A DNA stretch of 64,000 nt, from NCBI GenBank assembly GCA_029781865.1, contig JAKOVW010000054.1, positions 186,001-250,000 on the forward strand. The letters run 5' to 3'. Made by a program: the position numbers and the translations under genes. Positions 1 through 9,045 of the stretch are shown here, one piece after another; within the stretch, counting starts at the first letter, position 1; every line of letters starts with the position of its first letter. This DNA is from Bacteroidota bacterium. Its GTDB lineage: Bacteria; Bacteroidota; Bacteroidia; Chitinophagales; Saprospiraceae. Below the pieces are notes generated by a model. It had not been told where the DNA came from. It did no database searches and saw only the letters and a list, made by a program, of their open reading frames with translations.

Positions 1-1460
1 TGGCCGGAGTTTTTGGAGGAATAGGATCAGGAGTCACAGATAGCACCAGCCGGATTTTTATTGAATCAGCACATTTCAATCCTTCAACGGTCCGCAAATC
101 GAGTATGTCACACAACCTTCGCACACAATCAGCCAGATGTTTTGAAAAAGGCAGTGACCCAAATGCTACGCTGATTGCATTGCAACGGGCCGTATTTTTG
201 ATTCAACAAAGCTGTTCAGCAAAAATCGATTCAGAATTAATCGATATCTATCCGAATCCGGTTCAACCCAGGAAAGTACATTTCAATATTCAGGACGCAG
301 CTCAGTTATCAGGCTTAAGCATAGATACTGAAAAGATGAAAACAGTACTGTTTGCACTGGATATGGAAGTGCAGGATTTACAAAATGGAAATTTTGATGT
401 ATTTGTCCCTACCAATAAACCCGATGTCACAAGGCAGGCAGATATTGTGGAAGAAATCTCCAGGGTATATGGCTTCGACCACATACACATTCCTGAAAAG
501 ATACAGATTTCATTTCCCAAACATATCCAATCTTCTTATTCAGTTCGCAAGCAATTATCAGAATGGCTGACTGCAAACGGATTGAATGAAATATTGGCTT
601 TGTCCCTGGTGAGATCCGGCATTTGCATACAATCCGGAATCTGGAATGAATCGGATTTGATCTATATACACAACACTTCCAATATTCATCTCGATGCAAT
701 GCGCCCTTCTATTTGCCTTGGCGGATTGGAAGCAATACAATTCAATGCCAACAGGCAACAAAACGATCTTGCCTTTTATGAAATGGGTAAGGAATACAAA
801 CGAAACGGTAAACATATTGTAGAGAGCAATAAACTGGGGATTTGGTTGTATGGTTTGCAATCCAACATGCACTGGTTAAACCCTAAACCAGCAGTTCAGG
901 ATTTCATGCATCTGAAATCTTTTGTCGAAGGAATACTCAAAATGCTTAAACTGGAAAATCCTGTAATCAACGAATTGAATTCAGATCCCCTTTATGAATA
1001 TGGAATAGAGTACGCATTCACATCCGGTCAAACTGCAATCAAAGCCGGTAAACTTTCTGCTCCACTGACTTCTCTGTTCGATCTCAAAAAAGACGTATGG
1101 TTTGCTGAATTCTCCCTGGATCATCTGGTAAAAGAAATGCCCTTGTCCGGAAAAGCATTCACCGAATTCAGCAAGTTCCCGCAAATCAAAAGAGATCTGG
1201 CATTGGTTCTGGATCAAAGTATTAAATTTGAAACCTTAAAAACGATTGCTGTAAAACAAGCAGGCCATTTATTAAAAGACTTACAGTTGTTTGATATTTA
1301 CGAAAACGCAGACCAGCTGGGATCAGGAAAAAAATCCTACGCACTCAGTTTTACATTCGAAAATCTGGATCGTCAAATGAGCAGCGAAGAAATGGAATCA
1401 CTGATGAATGGATTAATCAGGACTTTTGAAAAAGAAGTGGGGGCGATGGTCAGGAAATAA
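1..1460 (+). CDS. pheT: Phenylalanyl-tRNA synthetase beta subunit, 3' part (5' end outside window)
   Basis: This is the beta subunit of the alpha2-beta2 enzyme that charges tRNA-Phe in the cytoplasm. The reading frame is open from base 3 and runs 485 codons to a TAA, so the gene starts before the window; full PheT is about 800 residues. The visible part begins in the B3/B4 editing region (A-G-V-F-G-G, then S-G-V-T, I-F-I-E-S-A, and L-R-T-Q-S-A-R-C-F-E-K-G-x-D-P). It continues through the B5 domain and the catalytic-like core. It ends with the FDX-ACB anticodon-binding fold (F-P-x-I-K-R-D-L-A-L-V-L near the end, then the L-F-D-I-Y motif). An ATG at 105 is internal and is not the start. Family assignment is certain. 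The stop is followed by an A-rich string resembling the simple repeats seen at other gene ends in this window. Confidence 0.97.
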   Translation, partial: AGVFGGIGSGVTDSTSRIFIESAHFNPSTVRKSSMSHNLRTQSARCFEKGSDPNATLIALQRAVFLIQQSCSAKIDSELIDIYPNPVQPRKVHFNIQDAAQLSGLSIDTEKMKTVLFALDMEVQDLQNGNFDVFVPTNKPDVTRQADIVEEISRVYGFDHIHIPEKIQISFPKHIQSSYSVRKQLSEWLTANGLNEILALSLVRSGICIQSGIWNESDLIYIHNTSNIHLDAMRPSICLGGLEAIQFNANRQQNDLAFYEMGKEYKRNGKHIVESNKLGIWLYGLQSNMHWLNPKPAVQDFMHLKSFVEGILKMLKLENPVINELNSDPLYEYGIEYAFTSGQTAIKAGKLSAPLTSLFDLKKDVWFAEFSLDHLVKEMPLSGKAFTEFSKFPQIKRDLALVLDQSIKFETLKTIAVKQAGHLLKDLQLFDIYENADQLGSGKKSYALSFTFENLDRQMSSEEMESLMNGLIRTFEKEVGAMVRK

Positions 1461-1621
1461 TTAAAATTAAAAATGAAGAATTAACCCTGGCCAACCAATT
1501 GAATTCATCAATCTAAAATCAGATTTTTAATAGAGTGTGTAACAAATTGCACTATGTACTTAATTTGATTAATTTATGAATCATACTCCGCGCATTACTT
1601 TTTCAACGCAAATTAATTGAG

Positions 1622-1756
1622 AGATTCCTCACTTCGTTTGGAATGACTTATTGTTTTTGTAGGTATAGGGAAGAGAAGGAAATGATATGAGATGTGTTTT
1701 CCTTCCTATCGCCCTTTTGATTTGAATGCTGTCATCCCTAACGCAGTGTGGGATCT
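1622..1756. repeat. Imperfect inverted-repeat intergenic element (MITE-like)
   Basis: The gap 1461-1939 has no gene. It contains two arms of about 26 bases, at 1622-1647 and 1731-1756, that are imperfect reverse complements of each other (both read AGAT-CC-CAC-T-CGTT-GG-ATGAC in outline). Between them a shorter pair, around 1676-1682 and 1698-1704, can fold inside. The whole stretch could form a long hairpin, as in the small non-coding palindromic elements common between Bacteroidota genes. No target-site duplication was established. The rest of the gap is AT-rich with nothing else recognisable. Confidence 0.5.
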
Positions 1757-1939
1757 GATCAAAGTGTATTTAGATAATAAGTTACATATAGATTCCTTGC
1801 TAGCGTTGAGTATGAGAATATTCAATTAAGAAAAATCGTATGTCGTTTTGCATTAGGACTCTTTAAAGAAATGCCCATAAACAATGACTAATCTAAATCC
1901 TACAGGCTTTTAGATTTTGAATAAAATATTGTATATTTG

Positions 1940-2587
1940 ATGCCACTAAACTGTGTGGTCCTTTTTTACTATCTCAACTTTACAAAAACGCATCGATTTT
2001 ATTCATTAACCGGAATTATTGCAGCAATCTTTTTATATGCATGTCAAAAAGATGTTCAAATAAATAAACAGGCTGGTTGCGTGGAAGTCGAGCAAATCAC
2101 TTTTGTTGATTCCAGTTTTTATATTTATTATTCCGGAACAGAGGAAAACGGCTTTGCAATGGCTATCAAACTCAATAAGAATTGGAGGGCATCAGCAACT
2201 ACTTCATTTTTCAAGAACTTTTATACGCTTCAACTTACGACGGTTATTTCTAAAGATGAACTCAATTACAAAACAGAAGCTATAGAATTTATTTTCAATA
2301 AACCGGAAATAGGCTGTTATCGCGTGACAAACCGACTGGATTCAACGGGAACAGTACAATCAAATTATCAGGCCCTGGATGATGATGTAATAGAAGATGC
2401 TTACTCGGTTCTGGAAGGAAATGCTTCTAATTTTTTACAAATTGATACCCTCGATCCGGTTTCAAGGAGATTGAGCGGAAAATTCATGGTATCATATAAA
2501 AAAGAGGACAGAGGGACCACGAAGAAATACAATCCTGATTTTGTCCGATTTTTAAATGGCGAATTTCACGCTGATATAAATTGGTAA
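1940..2587 (+). CDS. Hypothetical secreted lipoprotein
   Basis: I do not recognise the family. The N-terminus has a hydrophobic stretch ending in a lipobox-like L-Y-A-C followed by Q-K-D (Cys about residue 35), so export and lipid attachment are likely. The mature part of about 180 residues is mixed alpha/beta with several aromatic residues and no enzymatic motif. The start is uncertain. A TTG at 1937 and an ATG at 1940 are both possible, and an exact TAnnTTTG match (1932-1939) overlaps them, which would argue for the GTG at 1955 if that match is a real promoter. It is a single gene with no operon partner; the next gene is convergent. Confidence 0.6.
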   Translation: MPLNCVVLFYYLNFTKTHRFYSLTGIIAAIFLYACQKDVQINKQAGCVEVEQITFVDSSFYIYYSGTEENGFAMAIKLNKNWRASATTSFFKNFYTLQLTTVISKDELNYKTEAIEFIFNKPEIGCYRVTNRLDSTGTVQSNYQALDDDVIEDAYSVLEGNASNFLQIDTLDPVSRRLSGKFMVSYKKEDRGTTKKYNPDFVRFLNGEFHADINW

Positions 2588-2671
2588 AAAGTAGATTAAA
2601 GAGAACATTGCAATCTAAAGATCTTTTATATCATCATGTTGAAGAGGTATTTTAATTGCCATTCATCTATT

Positions 2672-3400
2672 TCAATCTTTAAAAAGCGTTTCGCCTTTGA
2701 TTAACCACGCAAAACCAAAACTTTCAATGGCCAACGCTTCCATCCAAAAGGTCAGATGATTTTCTTCATAAAACACAACCGGAATTATTTTTAAAAATCC
2801 GGCAAATATGATTAATAAAGCGACAATCATAATGATGCCGCAGGTTCTGTAAATGCGATTGCGCAATCTTTTCCGGGCACCTCTTGCTGATGGTGATTTA
2901 TCAGACTTGGTAAATAAGAATAAAGACATATAGGCCAAGCACGTTAAAAAAATGGCCGCTGACAGATAATGAAAGCCGGATCGCCAGCTACTCCCTTTTA
3001 AGACAGTAACAGCATACGGTTTACTAATATCACAGCAGAGATCTGTAATATTACTGGTCGGAAACAACAAAACAAAAAGTGCAAATATGCCGGCGGTAAA
3101 TGAAATCCAAAAATCCTTCGGCTCCTTCCCCTTATAGACGATTAAAAAAATAGCCAGCAAACTGACGATAATGATAAAAATGCCACTTACTCGGGTAAAA
3201 TAATAATGACTGATGGATTGCAAGGGAATTCCAAGGCAGCTATCGAGATATAAAAAAATATACAGGAGGACCGGCAGGCCTATGCCAAGAATGCCGATTA
3301 ATTTCCGAAGCGATTTCGTACTGGTCAGCCACGGACTATTTTCATCGCGGAAATCGACATTTAATAATCGGTTCAATTTTGATTGAAATTCATTTTCCAT
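2672..3400 (-). CDS. Hypothetical integral membrane protein, about six TM segments
   Basis: The protein has 242 residues. Hydrophobic spans fall at roughly residues 34-52, 70-90, 97-115, 143-165, 187-207 and 215-235, separated by short charged loops, so it is a polytopic inner-membrane protein. An S-I-S-H-Y-Y segment follows the first span, and a basic loop (R-G-A-R-K-R-L-R-N-R) lies before the fifth. This pattern is reminiscent of DUF998-like membrane proteins of Bacteroidota, but the match is weak and no function can be named. It stands alone, convergent with the lipoprotein upstream. The 436-base gap to rny holds no gene, and no clear promoter was found there. Confidence 0.7.
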   Translation of the reverse strand: MENEFQSKLNRLLNVDFRDENSPWLTSTKSLRKLIGILGIGLPVLLYIFLYLDSCLGIPLQSISHYYFTRVSGIFIIIVSLLAIFLIVYKGKEPKDFWISFTAGIFALFVLLFPTSNITDLCCDISKPYAVTVLKGSSWRSGFHYLSAAIFLTCLAYMSLFLFTKSDKSPSARGARKRLRNRIYRTCGIIMIVALLIIFAGFLKIIPVVFYEENHLTFWMEALAIESFGFAWLIKGETLFKD

Positions 3401-3836
3401 AAGCGTAACTTTTGTTTATTTGGTTTGAATCCTTGCAGAAATCCCGAATCCCATGAAAATCTCCCTGTTACCTTCTGTCCTTCAAGGTATTAAAATTCCT
3501 AATAAAATGCAAAAATTTCTTTATATTTGCAACCATTGGGTTTTAGGCTAAACGTGGAATAGAATCCAATAATATAGTAAATTTTTATTTTTTAATATAT
3601 AAAGGTCTGTATTGTAAAATATTACAATTAGCCGAAGAATAGTGTGGCGAATGGAATAAGGGACGTTTTAATTAATCTTACTTAATTCATATAGTTTTTG
3701 TTATACATGTCATTTCTGAACAATCCTTTTGGTACCCAGTAATCCGGACAAGTCTCTTAAGGCTTACGGCTGCATCATGTAATACAAATACACCTCTTTT
3801 CCAAAGGCGAGCAGTACCTGCTAAATTTTAATTGTT
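3401..3836. other. Gene-free stretch upstream of rny
   Basis: There is no open frame of note. A TATATTTG string at 3522-3529 matches the -7 element of Bacteroidota promoters on the + strand but lacks a TTG at the right distance. If used, rny would have a leader of about 300 nt. A weak hairpin (arms around 3534 and 3564 with one G-U pair) lies just downstream. Nothing else is recognisable. Confidence 0.35.
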
Positions 3837-5480
3837 ATGCAAGATATATTAATTGCAATCATTGGTGGTGCAATGGCCGGAATGGGCATAGGCTACTTCA
3901 TAGTGTATGCGATATTAAGACGCTCTAATCAAAGAAAACTCGAGGAGATCAACCGAATCAGTGACCTTGAAATTGAAAAGGCAAGAGTCGGCGCGCAACG
4001 CATGATTTCAGAAGCTGAGATGAAAGCGGAAAAAATCGTTTCCAAGGCCGAACAAAAAAACGAAACGATCAAACAGCAGAAGATCCAGGAAACACGGGAT
4101 AATTTCTCTAAACTCAAGGCCGATTTTGAAAGTTACAAAACCACTCAATCCGTAGAGCTTAAAGAACGGGAACTCAAAGCGCTTGCCATTGAAAAGGAGA
4201 TCCAGGCTAAAACGGTAGATGTTGAAGCCCGGGAAGCTGAAGTCAAAATGCTTCGCGAAAATCTGGATCTGCAACTCAAAATTGTAACCAAGAAAAAAGA
4301 AGAACTGGAATCTGCCAATGAGGTTCGAATAAAGGAATTGCAGAATATCGCCAAAATGAATGAGTCCGAAGCCAGAGAGCATCTGCTGCAGGCCGTTAAA
4401 GCAAAGGCCAGCAATGATGCCATGGCAATTGAAAAGGAAGTGATTGAAAATGCCAAAGCAAACGCAAACAAAGAAGCTAAAAAAATAGTTATCCAGACCA
4501 TTCAAAGAATGTGTGCAGAATACACTATTGAAAATTCTGTTTCTGTATTTAACCTGGAAAGCGATGACATTAAAGGTCAGATTATCGGTCGGGAAGGTAG
4601 AAACATCCGCGCCCTGGAAGCTGCTACTGGAGCTGAAATCGTAGTAGATGATACTCCGGAAGCAATTGTAATTTCCAGTTTTGATCCGATACGCCGCGAG
4701 ATTGCTAGGTTATCCTTAAAGAGATTGGTTGCAGATGGTCGTATACACCCGGCCAGAATTGAAGAAGTCGTTGCAAAAGTTAAAAAACAACTCGACGAAC
4801 AGATTGTAGAAATAGGAGAAAGAACCATTATTGATCTTGATATTCATGGATTGGATCCATACCTGGTTAAAATGGTTGGTCGTATGCGCTTCCGCTCTTC
4901 ATACGGACAAAACTTATTGAAACACTCTTCAGAAACTGCCAACCTATGTGCAGTCATGGCCGCTGAACTTGGACTCAATCCAAAACAAGTCAAACTGGCA
5001 AAACGTGCAGGCTTGCTTCACGATATCGGTAAAGTTGCAGAAGAAGAATCAGAATTATCACATGCTTTATTTGGAATGAAGCTTTGTGAAAAATACAATG
5101 AAAATCCAATCATTATCAATGCAGTCGGTGCTCACCACGATGAGATCGAGATGAACAATATCATCTCTCCTATCGTGCAGGCCTGTGACGCTATATCCGG
5201 TGCAAGACCAGGTGCAAGACGGGAAATTCTGGAAAGTTACCTCAAGCGGATCAACGAATTGGAAGAATTAGCGATGACTTATGAAGGCGTTCAAAAAGCT
5301 TATGCATTGCAAGCCGGCCGTGAACTTCGCGTCATAGTGGAAAGTGAAAAAGTTACCGATCAGTATGCTGACGATCTCGCATTCATGATTTCTCAAAAAA
5401 TACAGGATGAGATGCAATATCCGGGACAAGTGAAAGTAACGGTGATCCGGGAGAAGAGAGCAACTGCATTTGCACGTTAA
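3837..5480 (+). CDS. rny: Ribonuclease Y
   Basis: This is a membrane-anchored endoribonuclease that starts mRNA decay. The 547 residues match the family length of about 520. In order they are: one N-terminal TM helix (residues about 4-26), a long charged coiled coil (about 30-210), a KH RNA-binding domain with G-R-E-G-R-N-I-R (about 252-259), and an HD phosphohydrolase domain with L-L-H-D-I-G-K-V. A second metal-site region, A-H-H-D-E-I, follows. The C-terminal K-V-T-V-I-R-E motif is typical. The ATG is preceded by an AT-rich stretch and gives the expected TM at the very N-terminus. Frames on the opposite strand in the coiled-coil region are low-complexity shadows. Confidence 0.97.
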   Translation: MQDILIAIIGGAMAGMGIGYFIVYAILRRSNQRKLEEINRISDLEIEKARVGAQRMISEAEMKAEKIVSKAEQKNETIKQQKIQETRDNFSKLKADFESYKTTQSVELKERELKALAIEKEIQAKTVDVEAREAEVKMLRENLDLQLKIVTKKKEELESANEVRIKELQNIAKMNESEAREHLLQAVKAKASNDAMAIEKEVIENAKANANKEAKKIVIQTIQRMCAEYTIENSVSVFNLESDDIKGQIIGREGRNIRALEAATGAEIVVDDTPEAIVISSFDPIRREIARLSLKRLVADGRIHPARIEEVVAKVKKQLDEQIVEIGERTIIDLDIHGLDPYLVKMVGRMRFRSSYGQNLLKHSSETANLCAVMAAELGLNPKQVKLAKRAGLLHDIGKVAEEESELSHALFGMKLCEKYNENPIIINAVGAHHDEIEMNNIISPIVQACDAISGARPGARREILESYLKRINELEELAMTYEGVQKAYALQAGRELRVIVESEKVTDQYADDLAFMISQKIQDEMQYPGQVKVTVIREKRATAFAR

Positions 5481-5502
5481 TTTAGATCTGAAATTAGATC
5501 AG

Positions 5503-5630
5503 AGATCTGAACTATGAGATATCAGATTTATAAACTATTTTAGGTTTATATGTTTTATACTTCAATTTAGAGATGGTATCTCTAAATTGACTTCTGCACT
5601 TTTTTATCTCCGATCTTATAGTTCAAATCT
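5503..5630. repeat. Inverted repeat, family C, copy 1
   Basis: The left arm 5503-5520 (AGATCTGAACTATGAGAT) and the right arm 5613-5630 are reverse complements with two mismatches over 18 bases. The same pair of arms recurs at 12798-12815 and 12978-12995, so this is a repeated element and not a chance hairpin. It lies between the rny stop and the riboswitch promoter. Confidence 0.6.
5563..5589. terminator. Perfect 12-bp hairpin downstream of rny
   Basis: The arms 5563-5574 and 5578-5589 (CAATTTAGAGAT and its exact complement) are separated by a 3-base loop. It lies inside the family C inverted repeat, 80 bases after the rny stop. No U-tract follows directly (a T-run starts about 10 bases later), so a role as terminator or mRNA 3'-end stabiliser is only a guess. 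Confidence 0.4.
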
Positions 5631-5660
5631 ATTCTTAACATTTCCTTATACTTATTTCAT

Positions 5661-5692
5661 TTGGTAATCTGCAAATCTGCGATTTACCTTTG
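5661..5692 (+). promoter_or_regulatory. Bacteroidota-type promoter of the SAM riboswitch operon
   Basis: TTG at 5661-5663 (within TTTG) and TACCTTTG at 5685-5692 match the phylum's -33 and -7 elements with 21 bases between them. Transcription would begin near 5699, about 15 bases before the riboswitch P1 stem, which is the expected arrangement. Confidence 0.7.
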
Positions 5693-5714
5693 CACAAACG
5701 TTCTTTAAAATAAT

Positions 5715-5824
5715 CTTATCCAGAAAGACGGAGGGAATTGACCCAATGAAGTCTTGACAACCTGTCACGCCTCAGCGTGATAAGGTGCCAATTTCAATCC
5801 TGCAGCAATGCAGGAAAAGATAAG
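5715..5824 (+). ncRNA. SAM-I (S-box) riboswitch
   Basis: The P1 stem is CTTATC (5715-5720) with GATAAG (5819-5824). P2 contains the conserved GGAGGGA and the AGAC/GTCT pairing (5726-5729 with 5751-5754). P3 is CACGC/GCGTG (5766-5770 with 5775-5779), followed by the conserved AAGGTGCCAATTTC joining region. P4 is CCTGCA/TGCAGG (5799-5804 with 5809-5814). All of this fits the SAM-I consensus. It should bind S-adenosylmethionine and switch off the downstream methionine genes. Confidence 0.93.
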
Positions 5825-5858
5825 TTAGAATCCTAGCAATTAATAGATTAGAAATATT

Positions 5859-5893
5859 AAAAGCTCTTCTGACTTGTTGGAAGAGCTTTTTGC
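5859..5893 (+). terminator. Intrinsic terminator of the SAM riboswitch
   Basis: An 11-bp stem (AAAAGCTCTTC, 5859-5869, and GAAGAGCTTTT, 5880-5890) with a 10-base loop runs into a T-rich tract. It lies 35 bases after the aptamer and before the first gene, so control is most likely by premature transcription termination when SAM is bound. Confidence 0.8.
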
Positions 5894-6003
5894 TTTTTCG
5901 TACAATTGACTGAAGTCAATTGTTATTGAAATAAATTGCAATTGATTTTTTGGATAAGATTTTACAAAGACGAAGGATGTGTAAAATTAAAATCCAAAAT
6001 AAA

Positions 6004-7230
6004 ATGAAAGAGCAGACAAGAATTCTACATAGCATTCCGGTTGATGAATTGACCGGAGCTATCTCGACACCTATTTACCAGACATCTACTTTTGTGCAGG
6101 AAGCACCTGGTGTACACAAAGGTTTTGATTATGCGCGTACCAATAATCCCACAAGAAAAGTTCTGGAAGATTTAATGGCTACCCTTGAAGGTGGTACTAA
6201 CGCATTTGCATTTTCCAGCGGATTATCCGCAATAGATGCCGTTGTTAGATTATTGCAATCCGGTGATGAAATCATTGCTGTAGATGATATATACGGTGGT
6301 GCTTTCAGATTATTCACACAGATTTATCAGAAGTTTGGAATTACCGTTACTTATGTCGATAGCACAGATACGTCCAACATTGCATTAGCTATAACATCCA
6401 GGACAAAATTGATCTGGCTCGAAAGTCCGACTAATCCGACTCTTAAAATATCGGATATTGCAGAAATTGCGAAAATTGCAAAAGCGAACTCTATATTATT
6501 ATGTGTTGACAATACCTTTGCTTCTCCGGCATCTCAAAAGCCCATTGAACTTGGTGCGGATTTAGTCATTCACAGTGCTACCAAATATCTTGGCGGTCAC
6601 AGTGATTTAATTGCAGGAATCGTTGTTTCAAACAACGAAGCTTTAGGATCACAGATAAAATTCATCCAAAATGCCTGTGGTGCCATACTTTCCCCGTTTG
6701 ATAGCTGGCTGGTCATTCGCGGAATAGAAACATTACCAATAAGGGTTAAACAACATTCTGAATCCGCTTTTAAAATTGCAGAATTTTTATCTAAACATGA
6801 ACTTGTTAAAAATGTCTACTATCCCGGACTGACTTCACACAAGAATCACAAAATTGCAAAGCAGCAACAAAATTACTTTGGTGGTATCATCTCATTTGAT
6901 TTAAAAATTGATCATAAAGATCTTGCTGCTAAAATAGTGAGCTCTACCAGATTTTTCAAACTGGCCGAAAGTCTTGGAGGGGTAAAAAGTTTGATTTGCC
7001 TACCCTGCGAAATGACACACAAATCTATTCCTAAAGAGATCCGTTACCAAAGTGGGGTAACAGATAGTTTAATCAGATTATCCGTAGGACTCGAAGATGT
7101 GGAAGATCTTATCCATGATCTGAATATAGCCTTAAGTCAAATTGAAACATTTACTTACATAAATTCAACATACGAGCATCAAAATACAGAAAACTATAAT
7201 CCCTCATCACTCATCACTTCTAACTCCTAA
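6004..7230 (+). CDS. PLP-dependent trans-sulfuration enzyme (cystathionine gamma-synthase / O-acetylhomoserine sulfhydrylase type)
   Basis: This Cys/Met-metabolism PLP enzyme makes cystathionine or homocysteine from activated homoserine. Family motifs in order: P-I-Y-Q-T-S-T-F, Y-A-R-T-N-N-P-T-R, F-S-S-G-L-S-A-I, L-E-S-P-T-N-P-T, V-D-N-T-F-A-S-P, and the PLP lysine in H-S-A-T-K-Y-L-G-G-H-S-D. Near the end is I-R-L-S-V-G-L-E-D. The start is taken at ATG 6004, where the family N-terminus begins; TTG 5950 and ATG 5977 would only add basic residues. The SAM riboswitch upstream points to methionine synthesis and not reverse trans-sulfuration. Which sulfur donor is used cannot be read from sequence. 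The last 10 or so codons run into a TAACTCC tandem repeat, so the tail is not native to the family. Confidence 0.92.
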   Translation: MKEQTRILHSIPVDELTGAISTPIYQTSTFVQEAPGVHKGFDYARTNNPTRKVLEDLMATLEGGTNAFAFSSGLSAIDAVVRLLQSGDEIIAVDDIYGGAFRLFTQIYQKFGITVTYVDSTDTSNIALAITSRTKLIWLESPTNPTLKISDIAEIAKIAKANSILLCVDNTFASPASQKPIELGADLVIHSATKYLGGHSDLIAGIVVSNNEALGSQIKFIQNACGAILSPFDSWLVIRGIETLPIRVKQHSESAFKIAEFLSKHELVKNVYYPGLTSHKNHKIAKQQQNYFGGIISFDLKIDHKDLAAKIVSSTRFFKLAESLGGVKSLICLPCEMTHKSIPKEIRYQSGVTDSLIRLSVGLEDVEDLIHDLNIALSQIETFTYINSTYEHQNTENYNPSSLITSNS

Positions 7231-7254
7231 CTCCTAACTCCTAACTCTCTTAAA

Positions 7255-8439
7255 ATGATTCGCAAAAAATTAAACATAGGTCTTTTCGGCTTTGGCTGTG
7301 TTGGCTACGGACTTTATGAAGTACTGGAAAAAACACCAGGACTTAAAGCAAATATCAAAAAGATTTGCGTAAAACAAAGAGATAAACTCAGACCCTTAAA
7401 ATCAGAACATTACATTTATGACAAAGATGAAATCCTTGATGATCCGGATATCAATGTAGTTGTTGAATTAATTGATGATGCCGATGCCGCTTTTGAAATC
7501 GTCAGTGCTGCATTGAAAAAAGGAAAAGCTGTTGTCACAGCTAACAAAAAAATGATTGCCGAACATTTTCACGAATTACTGGAATTACAAAAAGAGCATC
7601 AAACTCCATTGCTTTATGAAGCGGCCTGCTGTGCGAGCATTCCAATTATCCGCAATTTGGAAGAATATTACGATACCGATTTACTGGAATCCGTCGAAGG
7701 AATCGTAAACGGTTCGACGAATTACATTCTAACCAAAATAGTTAAAGAAAATACATCCTTTGATGATGCCTTATTGCAGGCTCAGCAAAATGGATTTGCT
7801 GAAAGCAATCCAATGCTGGACACAGGAGGCTTTGATGCAAAATACAAGCTGCTTATTCTTTTGGTGCATTCATTCGGCATCATCGTAAAGCCTGAAGAAA
7901 TATTCAATCTTGGAATAGATAGAATAGGACAGTTGGAATTGAAATACGCTAAAGAGAAAGGATTCAAAATAAAATTAATCGCACAAGCATTTCGAAATGA
8001 ATCCGGGAATATTTCTGCCTTTGTAATTCCCAAATTTATAAAACCGGAAGAAAAATTATTCGGTGTAGACGATGAATACAATGGGGTACAAACCAAAACC
8101 AGTTTTGCAGATACTCAATTTTTTGTTGGCAAGGGAGCCGGAGCATATCCGACCGCTTCAGCCGTATTGTCTGATCTTTCTGCTTTAACTTATGATTACC
8201 GGTATGAATACAAAAAATTTCATCAGAAGGCTAATTTGCAATTATCAGAATCCACTGTGGTGAATATTTTATTGAGGCATAATAAAAATGCAGCTGCGGA
8301 ATTGAAAAAGAAATTTATTGATGTCGAGGAAATTTATTTGAATGGTGAAGCCGGTTATTTGATTGGAAAGATTGAGTTGTCTGTTATCAAGGAAATTGCA
8401 AACAAAACAGACAAAAGCACTTCAATTGTATTGTGTTAA
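7255..8439 (+). CDS. hom: Homoserine dehydrogenase
   Basis: It reduces aspartate semialdehyde to homoserine, supplying the precursor for the enzyme encoded just upstream. The 394 residues start with the NAD(P) Rossmann motif G-F-G-C-V-G (about residues 11-16), then V-T-A-N-K-K-M-I-A with the catalytic-region lysine. Next come N-G-S-T-N-Y-I-L and E-S-N-P-M-L-D-T-G-G-F-D-A-K-Y-K-L, the family signature. No aspartokinase domain is fused; the C-terminal about 60 residues may be an ACT-like remnant. The gap from the upstream gene is 24 bases, so the two form one riboswitch-controlled operon. Confidence 0.93.
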   Translation: MIRKKLNIGLFGFGCVGYGLYEVLEKTPGLKANIKKICVKQRDKLRPLKSEHYIYDKDEILDDPDINVVVELIDDADAAFEIVSAALKKGKAVVTANKKMIAEHFHELLELQKEHQTPLLYEAACCASIPIIRNLEEYYDTDLLESVEGIVNGSTNYILTKIVKENTSFDDALLQAQQNGFAESNPMLDTGGFDAKYKLLILLVHSFGIIVKPEEIFNLGIDRIGQLELKYAKEKGFKIKLIAQAFRNESGNISAFVIPKFIKPEEKLFGVDDEYNGVQTKTSFADTQFFVGKGAGAYPTASAVLSDLSALTYDYRYEYKKFHQKANLQLSESTVVNILLRHNKNAAAELKKKFIDVEEIYLNGEAGYLIGKIELSVIKEIANKTDKSTSIVLC

Positions 8440-8512
8440 ATGAATTAACCGCCTATTTAATATCCGGCTTTAACAATGCTCCTGACAACAATGAATTGTG
8501 ACCTAAAAAGCA

Positions 8513-8900
8513 GTTGCAAGTTGCAAACTTGCAACAACTCGGTGCATACTTGCAACAACAAGGTTAACATTTTATCGCGCTGAATCAGCAATTGCAAGTT
8601 GCAAACTTGCAACAACTTCGTGCATACTTACAAAACAAGGGGGTTTGTGCATACAAATGCAGTTACAAGTTGCAAACTTGCAACAACTTCGTGCATACTT
8701 ACAAAAACAAAGGGGTTTGTGCATACAAATGCAGTTGCAAGTTGCAAACTTGCAACAACTTCGTGCATACTTACAAAAACGAAGAGGGTTGTGCATACAA
8801 ATGCAGTTGCAAGTTGCAAACTTGCAACAACTTCGTGCATACTTACAACAACAAAGAGGGTTGTGCATACAATTGCATTTGCAAGTTGCAAACTTGCAAC
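8513..8900 (+). repeat. Family A palindrome array, forward orientation, 72-bp period
   Basis: There are six copies of a 23-base palindrome: arms GTTGCAAGTT and AACTTGCAAC around a 3-base loop GCA. They start near 8513, 8591, 8662, 8734, 8806 and 8878. Copies two to six are spaced 71-72 bases apart, and the 49-base interval is itself conserved (CAACTTCGTGCATACTTAC, then a G-rich box, then GTGCATACAA). This is therefore a true tandem repeat of a 72-bp unit. Because 72 is divisible by three and the unit has no stop in most frames, long artificial reading frames appear on both strands. They are not genes. The array begins about 75 bases after the hom stop. Confidence 0.9.
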
Positions 8901-8963
8901 AAACAAAGGATAAAGATGTAAACTTAGGGCGATTTTATTATGATACCTCAAACAAAAGTCGTT

Positions 8964-9039
8964 GTTGCAAGTTTGCAACTTGCAACCTCAGCCAACACCA
9001 ATATTCAATAGACGTTATTGCAAGTTTGTAACTTGCTAC
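8964..9039 (-). repeat. Family A palindromes, reverse orientation (two copies)
   Basis: The copies 8964-8986 and 9017-9039 carry the loop TGC or TGT instead of GCA and are preceded by a GACGTT-like flank, so they point opposite to the array before them. The second copy is degenerate at its outer bases. Confidence 0.8.
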
Positions 9040-9045
9040 TTCGCC

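Noticed and set aside
4008-4505. 165-codon Phe-rich frame on the - strand in rny
   Set aside because: It is a shadow of the rny coiled-coil region with biased composition.
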